From positions 62,001-126,000 of the forward strand of contig JACEFZ010014611.1 in assembly GCA_014155875.1 (NCBI GenBank): a DNA stretch of 64,000 bases, in the 5' to 3' direction. The DNA is from Cepaea nemoralis. Its lineage: Eukaryota; Mollusca; Gastropoda; Stylommatophora; Helicidae. A model generated the notes under the pieces. The model saw only the letters and a program-made list of their open reading frames with translations, made no database searches and was not told where the DNA came from. Each line of letters opens with the position of its first letter. Positions within the stretch are counted from its first letter, which is position 1. The translations under genes and the position numbers were made by a program. Positions 46,256 through 57,482 of the stretch are shown piece by piece.

Positions 46256-46370
46256 ATGTGGATATGTTTTATTTTTTTTACTGCTGATTTGTTAAATATC
46301 CAAGTTTCACACCTGTATGTTACTACAGGAATTACTGAGGTCATGTGTTAATGTACCTTCTTCTTTTTAC

Positions 46371-46660
46371 TGTCCATGTCGTGTAGTGTGGGTGATCATG
46401 TCTCTCCACGGCCTTCTTTCTCTTGTGCTACTAGTTTTCTTATAGTCCATGACGTGTGGCGTGGGTGATCATGTCTCTCTATATCCTTCTGTCTCTTGTT
46501 CTGTTAGTTGTATTATAGTCCATGCCGTGTGGCGTTTGTGATCATGTCTGTCCACAGCCTTCTGTCTCTTGAGCTGCTAGTTTTCTTATATTCCATGACG
46601 TGTGGCGTGGGTGATCATGTCTTCTACAACTTTATGTTTCTTGTGCTGCCAATCATTTCT
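46371..46660. repeat. 74-bp tandem repeat (4 copies) at a LINE 3' end
   Basis: The word tccatgacgtgtggcgtgggtgatcatgtc and neighbours recur with a period of about 74 bp at about 46371, 46446, 46519 and 46593. On the minus strand each copy encodes the terminal peptide of the adjoining LINE (DMITHATRHG). Confidence 0.85.
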
Positions 46661-46850
46661 AATATGCATGTTCCTCCATGTAATGATGTCGAACTGCCTT
46701 GCATTTTCTCTCTTTGCCTCGGCTTTCTCGTTGTGATGACCTTCATTGCTCTTTCTATCCGCGCACGGCATTCTTATCATGTTTCTATAGAACCATATCA
46801 CTGCAGCCTCCGTACAATTCCTCACTTGTCTGCTAATTATCCATGATTCG
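46586..46850 (-). pseudogene. RTE-like LINE C-terminal fragment
   Basis: Reads AVIWFYRNMIRMPCADRKSN and ends DMITHATRHGI, corresponding to AEMWFLRKMQRIPWTDRKTN and MTAHAFRHGT of the copy at 6900. Much of the middle is lost. Its last 74 bp is amplified downstream. Confidence 0.65.
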
Positions 46851-46975
46851 CTTCCTCAAATCAGAATTAGCTAAAAAAAAAAAAAGAGCTATTAAGAACT
46901 CTTCTCCCTACCTCGATAGACGAAGATGAATTGGAGAGAATATTCCCCATTTCTACAGCCCACCAATTTGTGCCC

Positions 46976-47282
46976 TGTCTGCTGTCTGCTGTCCTCTTTC
47001 TGCTGTCTCTTGTCTCCTGTCTGCTGCCTCTTGTCTTCTGTCTCTTGTCTCCTGTCTGCTGTCCCCCTGTCTGCTGTCTCTTGTCTGCTGTCTCTTGTCT
47101 CATGTCTGCTGTCTCTTGTCTCCTGTCTGCTGTCTCTTGTCTGCTGTTTCTTGTCTCCTGTCTGATGTCTCTTGTCTGCTGTCTCTTGTCTCCTGTCAGC
47201 TGTCTGATGTCCCCTGTCTGCTGTCTCTTGTCTGCTGTCTCCTTTCTGCTGTCCCCTGTCTTCTGTCTACTGTCTTCTGTCC
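46976..47282. repeat. Pyrimidine-rich minisatellite
   Basis: Variants of ctgtctcttgtctcctgtctgctg repeated throughout. Frames here read Cys-Leu-Leu repeats and are not coding. Confidence 0.9.
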
Positions 47283-48102
47283 TCCACTAACTATTTCTTC
47301 CTCATAATACATCCAGTATTAGCTACGAGTTGGTGTCAGATCTTAGTCAGATATGACAGAGCTACCGTATAACATTAGACGGTACTACCTGCTTTCTGTT
47401 AGCTCCGAATGTTGGGCGGCGCTTGCCAAACCCGACACCACACATTGTGCCAACGGCTTCAGGCGGAAGAGCGCTATTGAGAGGGTACAAGTCTTACCCT
47501 GGTGCGAAGAAATGCAACCTAAAGACAAAATGTCATGGCAGGGCAGACCAGGCCCTAAGCCTTGGTTGGCAGCTGGTCTAGGATCGAAGCTCCGACAGGC
47601 GGACAATTAGAGCATTGCTTTGCTGATCCGGCAGCTTCTGCAGCTTGTCTTGTTCCAGATGTAGAGGTGTTACCTTTCCTCTGGAGTGAACTAGGCAGGC
47701 CGAGAGAGGGATCATGCTGCATGGGCAACACATGATCTCTATATTTTAGCCCAGGCTTTGTGCTATGGAGAGGCAATAACTCCATCCCTGGTCTTAACCG
47801 GTCTCGGAATCAAAGCGAGAGGCAACTGTTACGGGTTATAAGTCCCTGTCAATTGGCGTAGACATGGGGCGCCACGCGTTGCCTCTGACGGTGGGAGACA
47901 CCTACAGGTGTCACTGATCAGCTACCGCCCGCCTCAAGCTGGGCAGCCCCCGGCCAATTGGGTGCTGATCCGACACAGCCTGCCTGCTTCAAGGGGTGCT
48001 TGGGGCTAGGACAAAATCTGAATCGCAGACTTATAAACCAATGCACCAGGTCCTAATAAAAATAAAAATAGAAACCTCAAGCTACGGCTTGCAACTTGGA
48101 AC

Positions 48103-49029
48103 ATGAGAACCATGTGTCCAGGATTTTCCACTGACTTGACCAATATTGACGATGTTAGAAAAACGGCTGTGATTGATGCCGAACTCAATCGTCTTAACAT
48201 TGATATTGCTAGCCTGCAGGAGACTCGCCTCGCCGAAGAAGGGTCACTGATGGAAAACAATTACACCTTTTTTTTTGGAAGGGTAGAGGGCAAGCAGAAA
48301 AAAAGGCAACACGGTGTGGGCTTTGCAGTGAAGAATTCGCTACTGGAAATGATTGAAATTCCAGCAGGAGGTAATGAAAGACTATTATCCCTGCGCTTGG
48401 CAACCTCTTGTGGTTTTATTACCATTATTACTGCATATGCACCGACACTCGATTATTCTGATGATCTGAAGGATTTGTTCTATGAAGAGATAGACTCCGT
48501 TATCAAGGCAGTTACAAAATTCGACTACATTTATATGCTCGGTGATTTCAATGCTCGTGTGGGCAAGGACTCGAGTTCATGGCCAGTGTGCCATGGAAAA
48601 TACAACATCGGTCGCATGAATGAAAATGGGCAATGGCTGCTGGAGCATTGCACAGAAATGACCTATGTATTACAAACTCCGTTTTTAAAACAAAAAAAGC
48701 TGCATAAGGTCACATGGAAACATCCAAGATCCGGCCATTGGCATCAGCTGGACTTCATCATCTCACGGAGACAACATCTGAACCATACATCATTGACTCG
48801 AAGTTACCACCGTGCTGACTGTGATACGGAACATTCTTGGGTTGTTGCAAGGGTTAGACTGAGACCAAAGAGAATCTACACAGCTAAACACAAATCTGTC
48901 CCCAGGATTAATATTATTAACACTCATGATCCTGAAAATTGCTCTCAGTTTCAACAACAACTAGAAGACGCTTTCACTGATACACCAGAAAATTGTACAG
49001 TAAATGAAAAGTGGGGTCAACTTAAGTAA
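48103..49029 (+). CDS. LINE-X endonuclease domain (exonuclease-endonuclease-phosphatase fold)
   Basis: 308 codons, the cleanest LINE frame in the window. The fold's motifs are in order: TWNMRTM just upstream, IASLQETRL (metal-binding E), GFAVKN, ITAYAPT, LGDFNARVG (catalytic D/N), and TWKHPRSGHWHQLDFII, then the terminal histidine in DTEHSWV. It nicks target DNA to prime reverse transcription. A stop at 49027-49029 ends the frame before RT; the protein sense continues in other frames (49302-49439). Confidence 0.85.
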   Translation: MRTMCPGFSTDLTNIDDVRKTAVIDAELNRLNIDIASLQETRLAEEGSLMENNYTFFFGRVEGKQKKRQHGVGFAVKNSLLEMIEIPAGGNERLLSLRLATSCGFITIITAYAPTLDYSDDLKDLFYEEIDSVIKAVTKFDYIYMLGDFNARVGKDSSSWPVCHGKYNIGRMNENGQWLLEHCTEMTYVLQTPFLKQKKLHKVTWKHPRSGHWHQLDFIISRRQHLNHTSLTRSYHRADCDTEHSWVVARVRLRPKRIYTAKHKSVPRINIINTHDPENCSQFQQQLEDAFTDTPENCTVNEKWGQLK

Positions 49030-49301
49030 ACTCTTTCTAAAACTGCCGTAGGAGTTTACGCACTGTGGATCATAAGAGGCGGGACTGGTTTGCGGCAAAC
49101 AGCCAGACTCTGCAGCTTTTGATTGATAAGAAGAAGATAGCTCTCTTTAGAAACAAGGAGAGACCAACGCGTAGCACTCTGGGTGACCTAAACCAAGCTA
49201 GGAAGGATGTGCAATAGGCTGCCAGGCAGTGTGCAAATGACTATTGGATCAAGTTATGTGAGTCCATTCAAATCGCAAATGATAAGGGAAACATCAGAAG
49301 C

Positions 49302-49439
49302 ATGTATGAAGGAATAAAAAAAGCTTGTGGTCCAATGATCAATAGAAGTGCATCATTGAAAACCTTGACTGGAGAAATCATCACTTATAAGAAACTGCAG
49401 ATGGACAGATGGGTAGAGCACTATTTAGAGCTTTACTCA
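49302..49439 (+). pseudogene. LINE-X linker before RT
   Basis: MYEGIKKACGP and RWVEHYLELYS, the region between endonuclease and RT. The target duplication gagctttactca (49428-49439) ends it. The sense resumes at 50788 with the second copy of those bases. The frame shown beyond 49440 is in the insert. Confidence 0.75.
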
Positions 49440-50787
49440 TTTTCGTTGGCACCTTCATTGGCACCTTTCCGTCTTGACAGACGATAGTTTGGTACATTGT
49501 GCTTCAAAAAGGCTTAATAACTACGACCCATGGCGGTGGCGAGTGTGGCTGGTAAGGCCAATTCTTGCTGCAAATGTTTGCCCACAGTAGATGCATGTGA
49601 AAACATGGTCATTTCTACAATTTTGCACCATCTTACGTCTCTCACGCTCTGTGTGTGCTTTATCTGCAATCATTTTCTCCTTTGTCTTTATTACATTTCT
49701 GATATTTGCCCTCCATGCAAAACGTTCAGCGGCGACTTGCTCCCAATGTGCTTTATCAATGCCTGTATCAATCATGTCCCGCTTACACACATCTTTGTAT
49801 CGTAGTAGAGGCCGACACTGAGATCTCCTACCCGTCTGTAATTCACCAAAAAAGATGTCCTTTGGTATTCTACCATCATCCATCCTCCTAACATGTCCTA
49901 TCCATCTAAGTCTACGAAGACTGAGCATGGAATACACCGTCACACAACCTGATCTTTCCAATACTTCAGTATTTGTGATTTTGTCTTACCACTTAATACC
50001 ACGTATTCTTCGCAGACACCGCATATGAAAGCTTTTTAAACGTTTCTCTTGGCTTGAGTAAGTTGTCCAGGTTTCACTACCATAAAGAAGAGTACTAAGG
50101 ACACAGGTTTGGTAGACGAGGACTTTTGTTTTGGCAGTAAGCTTCCTGTTCTCCCAGACTCTTTTCGCTAATATGTTCATTGTTGTTTCTGCCTTGCCAA
50201 TCCTGATGTTGATTTCCTGATCGTGGGATAATTTGCTATTTACCTCTGTTCCTAGATATGTAAAATGGTCTACTATCTCCAGTTCGGCAGTTGCCCCTCG
50301 CTTTGATTCCGAGACCGGTTAAGACCAGGGATGGAGTTATTTCCTCTCCATAGCACAAAGCCTGGGCTAAAAAAAAGAAACCATGTGTTGCCCATGCAGC
50401 ATGATCCCTCTCTCGGCCTGTCTAGCTTACTCCAGAGGAAAGTTGACACCTATACATCTGGAACAAGACAAGCTGCAGAAGCTGCCGGATCAGCAAAGCA
50501 ATGCTCTAACTGTCCGTCTGTCGGAGCTTCGATCCTAGACCACCTGCCAACCAAGGCTTAGGGCCTGGTCTGCCCTGCCATGACTATTTTGTCTTTGGGT
50601 TGCATTTCCTCGCACCAGGATAAGGCTTGTACCCTCCCAATTGCGCTCTTCCGCCCGAAGCCGTTGGCACAATGTGGGGTGTCGGGTTTGGTAAGCGCCG
50701 CCCAACATTCGGCGCTGACAGAAAGCAGGTAGTACTGTCTACTGTCATACGGTAGCTCAGTCACATCTGACTAGGACCTGACACCAA
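49440..50787 (-). mobile_element. Internally deleted LINE-X copy inserted in LINE-X
   Basis: Perfect 12-bp duplications GAGCTTTACTCA at 49428-49439 and 50788-50799. On the minus strand it has the complete 5' UTR (50787-50290), then jumps directly to the post-RT segment (ELEIVDHFTYLG) and the C-terminal finger, then the 3' end. Endonuclease and RT are missing, so it moved using proteins supplied in trans. Confidence 0.9.
49521..50285 (-). pseudogene. RT C-terminal region and C2H2 finger of the inserted LINE-X copy
   Basis: Frames 50180-49986 (VWENRKLTAKTKVLVYQT, LLYGSETWTTY) and 49961-49521 (LRRLRWIGHVRRMDDGRIP), ending in a classical C2H2 finger CIYCGQTFAARIGLTSHTRHRH. A stop near 49984 separates them. 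The finger is presumably nucleic-acid binding. Confidence 0.8.
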
Positions 50788-52510
50788 GAGCTTTACTCAA
50801 GTGAGTCCAAACTAGCGGATGATGCCATCAACGCCATAGAGGCCCTACAACTCTTGACCACCTGTACACACTTCCCACCATAACAGAAGTTAAAAGTGCC
50901 AAAAATAAACTTACATCTGGCAAGGCTCCAGGTGAGGACGGGATTCCAATAGAGGTTATCAGGAGTGGGCAAGACACACTCATTCTACAGATCCACCAGC
51001 TAATAGAGGTATGCTGGCGAGAAGGACAAGCCCCACAGGATTTCAAAGATTCAAGCAACATAACACTGTACAAGAACAAGGGCTATCGGAGCGACTGCAA
51101 CAAATTTAGGGGTATCTCACTTCTGTGTATTGTTGGAAAAGTATTTGCCAGAATTGTTCTGCGCAGACTTCAAGTGTGGCTTTCGACAGAACCGGTCTAC
51201 CATTGATATGATATTCTCATTGCGACAAATGCAAGAAAAATGCCGTGAACAGAATCAACCACTGTTTATTGCCTTCATCGACCTCACAAAGGCATTTGAT
51301 TTGGTCAGTCGTGAGGGTCTGTTCAAGGCACTAAAGAAGATTGGCTGCCCACCAACTCTTCTGTCCATTGTGGAATCGTTCCACACAGGCATGAAGGGTA
51401 CAATCAAGTTTGATGGTGCAACTTCAGAAGAGTTTGAATATCAAGAGTGGAGTTAAGCAAGGTTGTGTACTAGCTCCCACCCTCTTTGGAATATACTTTT
51501 CACTTCTACTGAAATATGCCTTTCGTGATCAGGATGGTGGTATATACATTCACTCACGCTCAGATGGCGGCCTCTACAATGCTCAGAGATTGAAGGCCAA
51601 GACCAAAATTAGGAGGGTACTGATCAGAGAGTTGCTTTTTGCAGATGATGCTGCAGTTACGACCCACTCTGAGGAAGAATTACAATGTCTACTATCTGCA
51701 TTCTCCAATGCTTGTTCTGAATTTGGTTTAACAATTAGCAAAAAGAAGACACAGATTATGTCACAAGGTGCACATGGGGTACCATCAATCTTTATTGACG
51801 ACGCCGAACTAGAGATGGTAGACCATTTTACATATCTAGGATCAGTGGTAAATAGCAAATTATCCCTAGATCAGGAAATCAACATCCGGATTGGTAAGGC
51901 AGCAACAACAATGAACAGGTTAAGAAAAAGAGTCTGGGAGAACAGGAAGCTTACTGCCAAAACAAAAGTCCTTGTCTATCAAGCCTGTGTCCTTAGTACT
52001 CTTCTTTATGTCAGTGAAGCCTGGACAACTTACTCACACCAAGAGAAACGTTTAAACAGCTTTCATATGCGGTGTCTGCGAAGAATTCTTGGTATTAAGT
52101 GGCAAGACAAAATCACAAATACCGAAGTATTGGAACAATCAGGTTGTGTGACGGTTTATTCCATGCTCAGTCTTCGTAGGCTTAGTTGGATAGGGCATCT
52201 TAGGAGGATGGATGATGTTAGAATTTAAAGGACATCTTTTTTGGTGAATTACAGATGGGCAAGAGATCTCAGGGTCGGCCTCTACTACGATACAAAGCTG
52301 TGTGTAAGCTGGGCATGATTGATACAGGCATTGATAATGCACATTGGGAGCAAGTCGCCGCTGAACGTGTTGCGTGGAGGGCAAACATCAGAAATTGAAT
52401 AAAGACAAAGTAGACAATTATTGCAGATAAGTCACACACCGAGCATGTGAGACGTAAGATGGTGCATGACGGTGGAAATGACCACGTGTTCACATGCACC
52501 CACTGTGGAC
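50788..52510 (+). pseudogene. LINE-X reverse transcriptase and finger, frameshifted
   Basis: After the insert: KLTSGKAPGEDGIPIEVI and FRGISLLCIVGKVFARI (50870-51160), CGFRQNRSTIDMIF and IAFIDLTKAFDLVSREG (51130-51456, first catalytic D), then VKQGCVLAPTLFGIYF and the active site FADDA (51410-52228). LRRLSWIGHLRRMDD and a partial finger CTHCGRTF follow to about 52510. Breaks lie near 51170, 51440 and 52228. Confidence 0.85.
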
Positions 52511-52734
52511 GAACATTTATTAGCTTATATAATTTTTATTTTGCCTTATCAGTCACATTCGCTGCTGCCATAGGTAATAGCTATTATGTCTTTTTGAAGC
52601 ACAAACTATCGTCTGTCAAGACGGCAAGGTAGCCAGTGATGATGATAGTTACGAGTAGCTCTCGTATCATGGACAGTATTCTTGTATTCTGGTTGTGTTG
52701 AGACTGGTTGCTTCAATCAGGAGATTACACTTTC

Positions 52735-52840
52735 CATGACATGCTGGTGTGTTGGGAAACGAGCAGGCGGACAGATTGGATTTGTTAGATCCAGTTAGGG
52801 AGAGGGGGCAGCACAGTGCAGTCGGAGGGGAGGAGGAATG
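52735..52840 (+). pseudogene. Fragment of LINE RNase H
   Basis: HAGVLGNEQADRLD is the end of the RNase H domain typical of I-group LINEs (compare HPGVQGNERADKLAG at 56650). Only about 35 codons remain. Confidence 0.55.
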
Positions 52841-53974
52841 AATGAGGTAAAGAACAATTTAGGGGCATCCAATCAAGGGGTTGGCCCCGGGCATCAAAGA
52901 ACCTCTGCACGCCACTAGCTCAGCTCAACTCAATTTAATCAACTCATCACATGTCATGGACTTACACACTCATAAATCTGGCTCGCAATTCAGGACAGAG
53001 GTGAAACAATTGCATGCATACAAAATAGCACTCGCACGCACAGCCGTTGCAATTGTATAACAGTTTATTCAATAACTAATATCTACGTGTGCAATCTCGC
53101 ACGGGTTGCGCTTTCAGCATCTAGCAACACTCGCACAAATATCGTAATAACATTATAATCATCCATAGTATATTAAAAAGCTCACGCTGTCTCTCAATAC
53201 ACGCTTCCCAACTCAGCCATAGTTAACTCTGCAAACTCGGTCACACAGTCGATCCTACAATCAGAACAAAACAGTCAAGAATCACAGCCACAGCCCTGTG
53301 TCCGTCCGTCTCGTAGTCCTTAACCTGTCTGACTTCAAACAGGTACGTTCCGCCAGTTTACCGCTTCTTACAGCCCGTGAGTTGCGTGGCGCTTAGTGTC
53401 GTCCGAGGGACTCGGGTCTAACCCGAGTACAGGTTTCTATGTCAATAATCCTGACCTCTGTGAAGGACAGCTGGCTACCTGCCCTGCTATCCTGCAACTA
53501 ACCTGTTTCCTGTCTACCACTGGCTATCCAGTACCGTGGGTCCTTGACACCACACGTCGACACAACTAGGCTCACCTCAGGTTAACTCAGCTCAACTCAT
53601 TTGAACTCAACTCAGTTCAACTCATCTCACTCAACTCACCTCACTCAACTCACCTCTTGTCAACTCAGCTCAAATCAACACATCTCACTCAACTCAGCGT
53701 ACCTCACGTCAACTTATAGCATTTCTTCTTATCTCATCTCACTCAACTAAACGCTTCTAAACATAGGAAATATCAGAAATATCACAATAGACATATTCAG
53801 CATTTCATTTCTGGAAAATAATATTCACTTCATGAAGTGAACAACGTCATTTACATATAAGAGGTAAAATAATATAAAGTGAATGTTTATGTTTACTTTA
53901 CAATGCACCCCATCTCGTAATTAGTGGAATGTGGGGAAATAAATAAAAAATTATCATAATGGTTGCGCCTGATT
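52841..53974. other. Unassigned stretch with a degenerate CTCAA pentamer array
   Basis: No gene supported. From 53570 to 53760 the pentamer ctcaa and variants (ctcaactcacctcactcaact) is repeated irregularly. 53100-53560 looks like unique sequence. Confidence 0.5.
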
Positions 53975-54047
53975 ACCGAAAACCGGGATCGAACGAGGGA
54001 CCTTTAGATATTCAGTCTAACGCTCTCCCAAAATGAGGTATTTCGGT
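53975..54047 (-). tRNA. tRNA-Phe(GAA)-like sequence, probably a pseudogene
   Basis: On the minus strand it follows the animal tRNA-Phe closely: acceptor ACCGAAA pairs fully with TTTCGGT, the anticodon loop CTGAATA contains GAA, and the anticodon stem TTAGA/TCTAA is perfect. Box B is GTTCGATCC. Against function: a C-C mismatch in the D stem (CCTC/GAGC), two mismatches in the T stem (CCTCG/CCGGT), and a lengthened D loop. It may be a decayed gene or a SINE head. Confidence 0.6.
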
Positions 54048-55345
54048 CGCCGTAACACAATCTTTTCTAAAAAGAAAACTTGTTTTGCACAATTGAATGA
54101 GATTTGCCCTGTCTCAGAGAATACCCAAGGCTATGTATTGTTATTCTACCGTCCTAATATCGCTTCGAACCATCAGCTGGAACACTTGTGACTTGACTAC
54201 GGGGAGTTGATGGGAGGAACGACAAGACAAGAATTCAATCAATGAACTCTGTGACCTAGGACAGCGGTGTTCAACTTGTGAGGTACAGCACCCGAGTGTC
54301 AGACGAAAAGGTGGGTGGTCCGAGATTTGTATATCTATGCAACTGTAAACCGAAATCTACTTTATCTATTTCTTATTAATCCTCAACTGAACACATTCAT
54401 AACCTGATGAACACAATGATAATATCCTGAACGAACTAAGCAATTGCTGGCGCGACATGCTTGTTATCACACTATTGGCTACGTCCGGGGAGAGAAAGAA
54501 CTTACATAATAATATGTGAAAAATCAAAAGTGTTATCTGGACTACCAGAAAAGAACAGAACCAGACCAACGACGACAATCATTCTCTTGACCGACAGAGA
54601 CAAGTCATTGTTTTAAGGCTGCGGATTAGGCAAAGCAGACTGAACAAGTATACGTACAGGCCTGGTCTGAGAGACTCACCACTATGTTTATGCGGACAGA
54701 GCACGTTCTCCAGATATAACTCCCAGTACAACCAGCTAGTCACGGGACAAGGGCTGAGGGGATAGTTAGACGCGACGTTTCATAATTTCCCGACATACCG
54801 GGTCGATTGATTGACAGCCGCGGAAAATTTGAAATCAGACTGTTGTGCGTTGATGTCTGTGGCTTGAGGCGTCGGCAGTTCTTAAAGCAATGGCAAACTG
54901 TTATACTTAAAAACTGTTAGTAAATCACAAACAGCCAAAAATGCTGGGTTCTTTGTAACGTCCTGTAAAGGACCTGCGACTAACTGAACAGCCCGGTTGA
55001 GACGGCACTGCGTTCAAAGCTGCATGGTAGAAATGAGGAGTTCCAAAAACTGTTGACTACAGAGAATTCGTCTGCCGATGTAAACATGAATGAAAGGAAA
55101 GCAAGAAGAAGAAGCGGCAGGAGAAGGAGAAGAAGAAGAAGATTCGCTAAAATTGGGATGATACTTGCTGTGGAGGCGTAAAGACAAACCTAATCAGGTC
55201 ATTGCATGAAGTCTTCTTGCGCTTCCCCTCAGTCAACAACTGGCAGATTGTGTGTATAGAGGAAAAAATTAGGGCCATTCAATCATGATACATTAATGAC
55301 ATTTTATATAGTTGATTTATTTGGTTATTTCGGGATTTGAAATTT
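54048..55345. other. Unassigned stretch with one SINE fragment
   Basis: A plus-strand SINE fragment lies at about 54870-55000 (caatggcaaactgtt, gtcctgtaaaggac). A purine-rich agaag run lies at 55080-55145. No gene supported. Confidence 0.5.
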
Positions 55346-55500
55346 AAATATTGAGCACAACCCACTACTGGCAACGCTGATCGTATTCTGGTATGAACCT
55401 AAGGCCTATCCACGTCAATAGTGCTTCCATATTGACGTGGATAGGCCTTAGGTTCATACCAGAATACGATCAGCGTTGCCAGTAGTGGGTTATGCTCAAT
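55346..55500. repeat. Near-perfect palindrome, 72-bp arms
   Basis: The left arm 55346-55417 is the reverse complement of 55429-55500 at 71 of 72 positions. The loop is 11 nt (55418-55428). A transcript would fold into a 72-bp hairpin. Confidence 0.97.
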
Positions 55501-55739
55501 ATTTACATTTTATATAGTGTCTAGGAAAGATACACCCCTCTAGGAATCTTCTAACAACTATTTGACTTAATTTACACGGTTGTACTCTTGTCAACCCAAC
55601 AAAGGCAACAGTGACATGGTTCTCTTTGAATAACCATATTGCCAACACTCCACCACCAACTGTAAATCTGTGTTCAGAGACTGAGGAAAGAACGCAGGCA
55701 AAGAATTACATGGGGATAATTATTATTATGCATATAATG

Positions 55740-56990
55740 AGCACATAGACCAGGTGATAACAAAGGTCAAGCGGGATTTGGCTGCGATGTGGGTGATGGC
55801 GGCAGCAAACTGTGATCAGCGCCATCTATGCCATCTATACGAGGGGCTGGTCATGTCTGTTTTTGAGTATGCGATGGCGATCCTGACTCTGAGCCGTAAC
55901 CAGATAGAAAGGATGGAAAGGTTACAGAACGAAGCTATGCGTATTATTCTTGGATGTACAAGAGATACAGAATGCAGGGCGATGCGCTACCTTCTTGATT
56001 TCCCAACCATTGAAGACACAATACACATTTGCAGAGCACGTAGCTACCTCAGAGTTAACGCAAACACACAACTTCCACTGCATAGTGAAATTAGGAAGGT
56101 GTTGGGCAGCAGATTAAAATGAGGAAGGTCGTGGATGGGTCAAGCCGATGACATTCTTCAACAGGTGTGTTCACTTGTGGACTTAGAACCTGACGAGGAG
56201 TGGGTACATGTGTCAACAGATTCATGTACGTCTTTTTCTGTTTGCAGCCAACTAGACAGAACATGCAGACAAGAAAATGCGGCTGCTGTGGAAGCGGAAG
56301 TACAAGCGTTGTGTTTCGAGAATTTTTTAGACGGTGATGCTGTCATTTACACAGATGGGTAGGTCGTCCGACGCTTGAGAAGCTCATGGGCCTTTACGGC
56401 TCGGGCCGGAGGGAGAATTGTGAAGGAGGACTCTGGTGCTTTTGTTGAGACCACAAGTAGACTGACTATGGAAGTCATGGCAGTAAATAAAGCAATAACA
56501 TGGCTCGAGACACAGACATTCACTAGGGCATGTTTCCTTAGCGACTCAATGAGCATGCTCAAGAGGATAGAGATGGGGTGGATCTGAAGAGAGTGGTTGC
56601 TGTCTCTGGAGCGGTCTCGGCTGGCAAAGATTAGTTTCTTCTTCGTGCCAGGGCATCCGGGAGTACAAGGAAATGAGCGGGCTGACAAGCTCGCAGGTAA
56701 AGCTACTGTGGAGGATGGACGCATCATGGACCAGGCTGACATTCTGAATGCATTACGAGAAGTAAGACTTTTGCGAGAACCAAGTGATGTATGTGAATCT
56801 ACAACCATGGTCAGACTGCGAGAACAGCAAATTAAAAGAGGTGTGGCCAAACAAGAACACTACGCAGGAAGCCAAAGAAGATTGATAAACCAACACATAA
56901 CTGGTGTAGTTAGCCGCTACACGCTGCGGGATTGGCTGAGGAGGGGATCCGAGAACTTATGGACTGAATGGTTCGATGTGCAATGAGAAT
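55740..56990 (+). mobile_element. RNase H-containing LINE (I-like group), 5' truncated
   Basis: The post-RT region (55754-56122: AMAILTLSRNQIERMERLQNEAMRIILGC) is followed by RNase H and a C-terminal segment ending near 56986. RT itself is missing at the 5' side. Short ctaac repeats after the stop may be the 3' tail. Confidence 0.75.
55754..56986 (+). pseudogene. LINE post-RT and RNase H region, frameshifted
   Basis: Frames 55754-56122, 56135-56362, 56375-56587 and 56597-56986 form one protein. RNase H residues are visible: VIYTDG (D, followed by a TAG), MEVMAVNKAI (E), FLSDSMSML (D), FVPGHPGVQGNERADKLAG (H and D). RNase H after RT marks I-superfamily LINEs. The tail carries no recognised zinc knuckle. 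Confidence 0.75.
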
Positions 56991-57004
56991 GACCTGTCGA
57001 TTGA

Positions 57005-57110
57005 CTAACTAACTAACATTTACAAGGCGTAAATTGAACCCGGGATGAAGCGCTGGAAAGTCATTGTGCTGACCACTATGCTACCACTGAGTTTCATGAT
57101 AATTAGCAGT
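57005..57110 (-). mobile_element. Short tRNA-like SINE fragment
   Basis: On the minus strand, box A-like TAGCATAGTGGTCAGCAC and box B-like GGGTTCAATT are spaced as in a tRNA, followed by a (TTAG)n-like tail toward 57005. Confidence 0.6.
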
Positions 57111-57117
57111 CGTGTTC

Positions 57118-57148
57118 TCTGTTGTTGTTGTTGTTGTTGTTGTTGTTG
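57118..57148. repeat. TTG trinucleotide repeat
   Basis: About ten TTG units. Confidence 0.95.
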
Positions 57149-57482
57149 CGTGTCCTGGTCATCTGTCAGTCCTAGAGAGTGTCTGGAGCTGGTTGATTTG
57201 ACCAACCAGAACCCACACATGATTGCAAACAATGAGAACAGCGAGCCGGACAGTCAGACATAAATAAAAGTAATTTTTGAATGAGTCGACTCAGTGTAAC
57301 TTGAATATACTACTCCAATTCTAAACAATTCCAAAGTGGATAAGAGATCGATGGAGATATAACATCGTGAATGAAAGGAGGAGCTGGTTCGTTGGTGGGA
57401 GGGAGGGGGTATGTGAAGAGATATCACCATGAATTGAAATAGAGAGGACGGTGTTCGTTGATAGAGATAACTGGAGATGTGA

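Larger units (their letters stand above)
47330..52640 (+). mobile_element. LINE-X: endonuclease-RT LINE with C-terminal C2H2 finger, interrupted by its own relative
   Basis: The 5' end TTGGTGTCAG at 47330 is supported by the same sequence at the 5' end of the inserted copy (50787). A 5' UTR (47330-48100) is followed by AP-type endonuclease, RT and a finger region. The 3' end is near 52640, after the string cgtctgtcaagacggcaagg shared by all copies. Without the insert it is about 3.9 kb. Clade not certain (RTE- or CR1-like). Confidence 0.8.

Noticed and set aside
46926..47307. Cys-Leu-rich frames of up to 119 codons
   Set aside because: They are translations of the pyrimidine-rich minisatellite.
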